A stretch of 64,000 bases of DNA, from the NCBI GenBank assembly GCA_951217055.1, contig OX578280.1:1178001-1242000 (forward strand), read 5' to 3'. The stretch comes from Gerris lacustris. Taxonomy: Eukaryota; Arthropoda; Insecta; Hemiptera; Gerridae. Of this stretch, positions 56,451 to 64,000 are shown piece by piece. The notes below the pieces were generated by a model. It saw nothing but the letters and a program-made list of their open reading frames with translations, did not search any database and had not been told where the DNA came from. How positions within the stretch are numbered: the first letter of the stretch is position 1; each line of letters opens with the position of its first letter. A program made the position numbers and the translations under genes.

Positions 56451-57352
56451 AGTTGATTGTAAAATCCATACAGTTATTAAACTATGTCACTGTCTAAAAT
56501 ATAAACGAGGGTAATGGACATTTCTTATAATCTTTTTTATAATCTATATTTAACAAAACTATATTTTATATCCGCTCACAAGAAGTAATTTCTATTTATT
56601 TATTTATTTGTTAGAACCAATTAATGAATAGCAAGGGAAACCTATCATTTTTTTCCATGACGAGAAACGACAAATATTGACAAGTAAAAAATTTAAACTA
56701 AACGAATAACGTTCGAGGATCTAACGGCAAATTAAAAATACATATAAATCGTGACTTTACATTCACCAAAAGATTCAGCAGGTTTGGAATCAATCATGTC
56801 CATAATAATTTGATTGGGTTTTCTACTCGTGTACATGTTTTATTAGTTCAAATTGTAAAAATAAAATATACAGAGAAGAGAAAACAGCGATTTTGAGATT
56901 AATCATTCATTAATAATGTTCCATTGAAATCGACAATGTATTATTGTGAGTGTGTGTATAATAAATCCTATTTTACAAGAAAAAAAAACTTTCAAATTAA
57001 ATTCCTGATAATTGTTGAAGAGAGAAAATTATAACGGAGTTTTTCCGTGTAATTTTGTATTTAATACAATATTTCATTGCGTTTCAAACCGACTTGATAG
57101 ACAGAATTCCATTGCTTTTACATTTTAATTTGATGAAAAATGTTGTTTTGTATAGAATTACGATGCTGATATCTGCCATATTCAATATTCAACAATGATT
57201 TATACCACTTGTAACTGCAAAATATAATTCATAAATTATGAACTTTATAAAGTAAACAGAATTAACTGGAGAAAGTCCATTTGATTTAATGTTTCTCTCT
57301 CTAATTCAATTAATTCTAATAATAAATTGATTGCATAATCTGACAGTTCAAA
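56451..57352. other. Unannotated stretch
   Basis: AT-rich; (TTTA)n-like patch near 56590-56610. No gene seen. Confidence 0.45.
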
Positions 57353-57660
57353 TAGTCTGCCGATTTATGTGGCACATAGGTACCTTCCATGCGTAATAGT
57401 ATCGGCGAATGCGGACACATTTTTTCGATTCCCAGTGGGATTAAATATTAAATAGGTGCAAATGGTTTGAATTTATATGGCATTGACTTGGACTATTTAT
57501 GACACGCCCTTCAAATTCCATCAAAATAGGATGAGTAGTTTTTAAGATATGGTGGTTCGCAAAAGTGTGACATGTTAATGTCAGTTATAGGCAGAAAAAA
57601 TAAATAGTACGACAGACAGACGAGGCAAAAAATGTTCCCATTTTAATGTTCAGAATGACC
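57353..57660 (+). mobile_element. Family F element, diverged copy
   Basis: CTGCCGATTTATGTGGCACA at the start corresponds to CTGCCAATTGGTGTGGCACA of the better copy; then CAAATTCCATCAAAATAGG, GTAGTTTTTAAGATATGGTG, GACAGACAGACGAGG. Confidence 0.7.
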
Positions 57661-57844
57661 GCAATGTTTCCGTTTCTTAGGTAAAACTAAATACAAATCA
57701 AATGGTTCACCTATCATGTAACAAAACGATTTTAATATTCAGTTAGTAAACTTAATTAAAAAATAAGTAATTTACTAAGAAATAATATGTTTTAAGGTGA
57801 TAAAGATAAAGTAGATAAATATGTTTAATAATAATATAATAGTA

Positions 57845-58835
57845 GGGGAGACCGGGGCACGTATTCCATAGGGGTAGGTTTTCCACCCGATCGTATTTCA
57901 GCAGTGCGCCAGAAAAAGGCTCCGCGGACTAACTCGGAAGGGCCGCCATGCTTTACTGCGTCTATCACGCGACTTCCAGTCGTCTCAGTGCACTAGTTAT
58001 GCCAGGGCCAACTTTTTTTTGTTTTCGAATAGGAAAGTAAACTTTAAACTACTTTTGGTTAAGTAAACAAAAAAATAAGTGTTATGTTTTCGCTTTATTT
58101 GCGACATGGTATCATAAGAAGAATATCTCCTTAATCTAGTGATGTGATTGATATTGTAAATTACTTTTGTTTTGACATGTTTAGATTAAATTAAGTTCCA
58201 ATATGGCGACGGGGCACGTTTGCCACCTGTACGTGGGGCACGTTTTCCATAGGGAAAACTTGAAGAACGTGTATGCATTTATTGCTTTGAACTTTTTACC
58301 AAATCTAAGGATAAAGAAAAGTGGGTTAGGTGCACAGAATGCAAGAAATGGGCGCACAAAGATTGCACAGATGGCGAAGTTTTATTATTTGTGTGTATTC
58401 ATTGTGATTCAGACAATGAAGACTATTTCTAATCTTTTATCACCTTGTATCATCCTTTATATCTGACTTTGTTCAATTAGCGAGTAAGATTTTTGTTATA
58501 TTACTTTTAATAAACCACCAATCCTTTATTTTCATAAATAAAATTTATTTATTTCCTTTATTTCACAATTTTTGGCAGTTGGAAAACTTGCCCCTATTTA
58601 GATTAATGGCACTGGAAAACTTGCCCCGTACATGGGGCACGTTTTCCTCTGTGTTATAACTGAAAATCACTGAATTTTATTAGAAACCCTTTATTACCTA
58701 ATAATTAAAAGTTGCACGAGGTTGTAGAGTAGATTTCAAAGATTATTTTGATATAAAGCTCATTTTTTAAATCATAAATGGAAAAAACAGAAAAATCAAG
58801 GAAAGAAAATGTGGATAACTTGCCCCGGTCTCCCC
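57845..58835 (+). mobile_element. Pogo-like (Tc1/mariner superfamily) element, internally deleted (991 bp)
   Basis: The ends GGGGAGACCGGGGCA and TGCCCCGGTCTCCCC are perfect inverted repeats flanked by TA (57843-57844, 58836-58837), as in the Tc1/mariner group. The motif GGGGCACGTTTTCC or its inverse recurs seven times (57854, 58211, 58235, 58581, 58614, 58634, 58813), likely transposase-binding sites. Only the last exon-like piece of a protein is left. The assignment to pogo/jerky-like elements rests on the TA duplication plus the PHD-type C-terminus. Confidence 0.82.
58256..58432 (+). pseudogene. C-terminal PHD-finger remnant of a pogo/jerky-like transposase
   Basis: Open for 58 codons to a stop at 58432: KLEERVCIYCFELFTKSK, then KWVRCTECKKWAHKDC, then LLFVCIHCDSDNEDYF. 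Cysteine and histidine spacing (CxxC ... CxxC ... HxxC ... CxxC) is that of a PHD zinc finger. PHD fingers of this form close many insect pogo-type DDE transposases. The DDE catalytic domain and the CENP-B-like DNA-binding part are absent, and no start codon belongs to it, so it is a leftover of a deleted gene and not a protein on its own. Confidence 0.75.
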
Positions 58836-59032
58836 TACCAACACAAAAGACACGACGCGAAAGCTGTGGAAGTTGACACGTAAAATGACAATGTTGACAG
58901 TCTCAGTCAATCCAAACTGTTCAACTAAGTAGGAGACTCAACATAGATATGCAAAGGAGAAGCTCATCTTGAAGGAAAAACATTAATTTTCTCTCCAAGT
59001 AAATTCTGGGGGAAACCAAGACGATTTATATA

Positions 59033-60272
59033 TTATCTCCAGTAGGGAGAAAAAGTTATGATTTTGAATTAGTTTAGAGGGAGACTAAAGTAAGTCTTTT
59101 CATCCCTGAACTCAAAAAGTAAGGAGAAAAAGTAAAGATTGCAACTTAATTATTTTATAAATAGTATAAAATTAATGGCTAATGTAATAAAGTTGTTGAA
59201 ATCAGGTTGGCGACATTGCTTTTTCGACCATGTTTATCATTGTTTATAACCTGCATCTAATTAACCTTCTATTTGAGTTTAATTCCAATTCATATTTGTT
59301 TTTATTATTGAATCACTTATATCTGCTATTAAAAGTGCTAATAATTATTGTTATTTATTAAAATAATAAATAAAAACTGTGCAATGGACGAAATAGTTAT
59401 TTATGCACCTAGGGAATAATGTAAGATATTATTTCCCGCGTGACTGAGTTGATCAAGGCAACTAAATCACGAGGCGAAGCCGAGGGTATTGGGTATTTTA
59501 ATTCCCGAGGCGAAGCCGAGGGAGATAGTTATAACAAGGGAATAATAATACATTATTCTCGAGATATATACAAAATTTTATCTCCAGAAAAAGCGCTGTA
59601 TAAGATTTAATCAATAAAGAAAAATTTGTATTTCTTTATTCAACGAATTAAATACAAAAATAAAACAATATTAATTATTTAAAACAATTAATAATCACTT
59701 TTAAAGTAATACAAAAAAGTTCAACGAAAGCTAAACAAAAGTAAACAAAGCGTCGTAGAATGACTCGCAATACAGCTGGGAGTTTTAAAGCAGTGTTGCC
59801 AACCTGATTTCAATCAATTCACTATATTTGCCATTCATTCTCTACTATTTACAAAATAATTAGGTTGGCGAACGTGGATTATAATCACGTTTTTACATTA
59901 TTTCCCTGTTTTCACATTATTTCCCCGTTTTTAAGAACGGGGATGAAAAGACCAACATTATTACCTATAAACTAGCCCTAAAAAGTTACTTTTCGTCCCT
60001 ATTGGAGATAAATGTATATTTTCTAATATATATATATTTAATATGTAATTTAATATATATATTTGCTAATTACAGTTATTCCTATGCTAATTATTATTAT
60101 TGCTAATTATTATTATTATTCCTTATGCTAATTATTATTATTAAAGATTCTAATTGCCTCGGCTTCGCCTCAGGATTTAGGAACCATGGTTCCTCCGGCT
60201 TTGCCTCAAGAACCAACATTTTCGCTCAGGGAATAATGGCTTACTTTACTCCCTAGGTGCATAAATAACTAT
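59033..60272 (-). mobile_element. Family H element, outer copy (interrupted)
   Basis: Minus orientation; 59033-59392 (TTATCTCCAGTAGGGAG to GCAATGGACGAAA) and about 60013-60272 (to CCTAGGTGCATAAATAACTA). The break lies where other copies read GGACGAAAATTTGTATTTTC. Modules CCTCGGCTTCGCCTCAGGA (60151) and CCTCCGGCTTTGCCTCAAGA (60190) with GGAACCATGGTTCC between them. Confidence 0.82.
59393..60012 (+). mobile_element. Family H element, inner copy nested in another H
   Basis: Complete from ATAGTTATTTATGCACCTAG to CCCTATTGGAGATAAA, in the opposite orientation to the surrounding copy. Two GC modules (59468, 59503). Its middle (59640-59900) is more diverged from the other H copies than the outer copy is, so it belongs to another subfamily. 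Confidence 0.82.
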
Positions 60273-62480
<2,208 letters not shown>

Positions 62481-62563
62481 CCACCTCTAACCACCTCTAA
62501 CCACCTCTAACCACCTCCAACCACCTCCAACCACCTCTAACCACCTCTAACCACCTCTAACCG
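62481..62563. repeat. 10-bp minisatellite, 8 units
   Basis: ACCACCTCTA repeated eight times with two C-for-T variants (ACCACCTCCA). Confidence 0.95.
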
Positions 62564-62778
62564 AGTGTGTAAAGTCCAACCCTCAATCTCGAGTACAAGC
62601 AACATCAAATAAATAAATACCCATTTATTGCAAATGTAAAACAAATAAAAAAACAATACTTTTAAATAAATTCATAATAGGATTAGAATATAACCTAAAA
62701 ATCTTGGTTATTGCAAATGGGCAATATGCCATGGTAATATGCCGTGGCACTGATGACGGTATTTCGAGTTGCTTTTTA

Positions 62779-63265
62779 CTTCCATGAAAATGGAAGTATG
62801 GTGATACCTCCAAAACTTGTGTCCGAGATCTCTGTGAAGGAGGGGTCTTACGAACCCTGGGACATCATTAAAATCCGTTTCATATACATATTATGTCTGT
62901 GCGTACGTATGTATGTACGTACGTACATACATACACCGTACTTTCGTTCGGAACTATAAACCTTTATAACATCGCTTCAAAACATCGTATTGAGATGCAG
63001 TTTGCGGCAATTTTTAGAACTTTTGTTGAAAAACTTGATGGCGCAAACCCAAACATAGTAGCTCAGGAGGTTTTGGAGCCAGTGTCACTTAAGCACGAAA
63101 TTGGTCTGTTGACGATAACTTCAGTTGGCTTCTTTTGATTTCAATTTCCTTTGAGGTATATGTGTCCTTTATGGTAGATTGCACCTAAAATTTTTAAGCA
63201 CAACCGGACTAGCGGTTTGAGAGATATTGGCATTTTAGTGTTTTTACTTCCATGAAAATGGGTGT
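62779..63265 (+). mobile_element. Family J element, hairpin-headed
   Basis: Begins with the palindrome TACTTCCATGAAAATGGAAG + TA and ends with a half copy TACTTCCATGAAAATGGG (63244-63261). Inside, CACCTAAAATTTTTAAGC and CCGGACTAGCGGTTTGAG (63183-63225) resemble the core motif block of the other families. A (GTAC/GTAT)n patch lies at 62901-62936. The layout parallels family A. No coding capacity. Confidence 0.65.
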
Positions 63266-64000
63266 AAATACTGAGTTCTCTGTTGCTCTCGTATTGACAC
63301 CACAACATTTCATGGAAGTCATGTGTGGGATTTCCACACCGATACTTTTGTAGTATGCTTAGTTTTTAATTAGTATTACATAACCTTACTTTCTCTTTTC
63401 TTTTTCAATGGAAATGTTATTTTCTTTTAGTTTTTGTACGGCCATACCTCAGAGTATGTTTTTCTCATTCTGCAGCAATCCATGCTATCCTCAGCTACCC
63501 TCCTCAAGATAGCACAACCAACATTCTGTTTTTAATAAATTTTGACATTCTCATATTCAGAGGTTTTAATATAATCTAAATTTTTATCTAGACAGATAAA
63601 AACCTAGATAATAATGCTAGCAACTAATATTGAAGGAATTTATTCTTATAAAAATATCCCAAGCCAGCGGCTGATTCGGTAGATAAGACGCATTTAATTT
63701 AAAATTGGCAAAAATTTCAATAAACAAATTTGTTAAGTGAGTTATAAAGTGAACTGCACAATATAAATATGATTGTACAGTGGACGGACTATTATTATTG
63801 CCGAGGAAAGTAAGACACTTCGTTTTACTTTTGTACGAATATAATTATTAAAAATACAAACATACTGCACCTCTAGTGCAGGCTGTGTGGAACAGAGATA
63901 AGGCCTAATGATAATAATTTAAGGTGGACCACTATAAAAATAGAACTAGTAAATAAGGCCACACTTAGAGAGCAGCACAAATAATTTTAAAAAATCATTA
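63266..64000. other. Unannotated stretch
   Basis: No shared repeat or plausible ORF found up to the window end. Confidence 0.45.

Noticed and set aside
62481..62563. 10-bp repeat as a telomere-like sequence
   Set aside because: Its inverse TAGAGGTGGT only loosely resembles the insect TTAGG telomere repeat, and it is a short internal array.

Overview
The window looks like AT-rich intergenic or intronic DNA from an animal, most probably an insect. That is an inference from three things: the transposon remnants (hAT, piggyBac, pogo-like and Tc1/mariner-like transposase pieces of types common in insect genomes), the many short non-autonomous elements, and the lack of any long open reading frame, rRNA or conserved cellular gene. 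I found no complete host protein-coding gene. Protein-like stretches are broken transposase fragments, plus one short ORF with a signal-peptide-like start (3554-3751, minus) that I cannot place. For reference I give the repeat families letters: A, C, D, E, F, G, H, J, M, N, P and T. These letters are local labels, not database names.

Layout. 1-6070: a (TA)n tract, fragments of H, M and A, two T elements, a 30-bp minisatellite and family C. 6072-8530: a D element split by a 1,483-bp hAT element with a perfect 8-bp target duplication; the hAT itself carries two head-on mariner-like transposase fragments. 10.8-16.6 kb: E, G and D elements. 18-31 kb: A, C, H, F and T elements and a piggyBac-like element that entered a TTAA inside an A copy. 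32-46 kb: a near-perfect 334-bp inverted repeat, H, F, A, M and N elements, and minisatellites of 22 and 34 bp. 46-60 kb: a second TTAA-flanked element carrying an F sequence, two P foldbacks, a 15-bp minisatellite, a mariner remnant, a hammerhead-ribozyme tandem array set inside (TA)n tracts, a pogo-like element with a PHD-finger remnant, and two H elements nested in each other. 60-64 kb: a long (TA)n tract, a 10-bp minisatellite and family J.

Two structures stand out. First, 54190-54988 holds a 302-bp tandem repeat, each full unit with a hammerhead ribozyme motif: the CTGATGA and GAAA core boxes, a GTC cleavage triplet and a 6-bp stem III, all in the right order. This suggests a retrozyme-like or Penelope-type repeat producing self-cleaving RNA. 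Second, family T is a set of palindromic elements whose arms end in a tRNA-like sequence; three copies are bounded by perfect 10-13 bp target duplications, as expected of target-primed retrotransposition rather than cut-and-paste. Several nested insertions can be polarity-checked inside the window because an empty paralogous site is present elsewhere in it. A short motif resembling AAATTTCATCAAAATCGG recurs inside several otherwise unrelated families.
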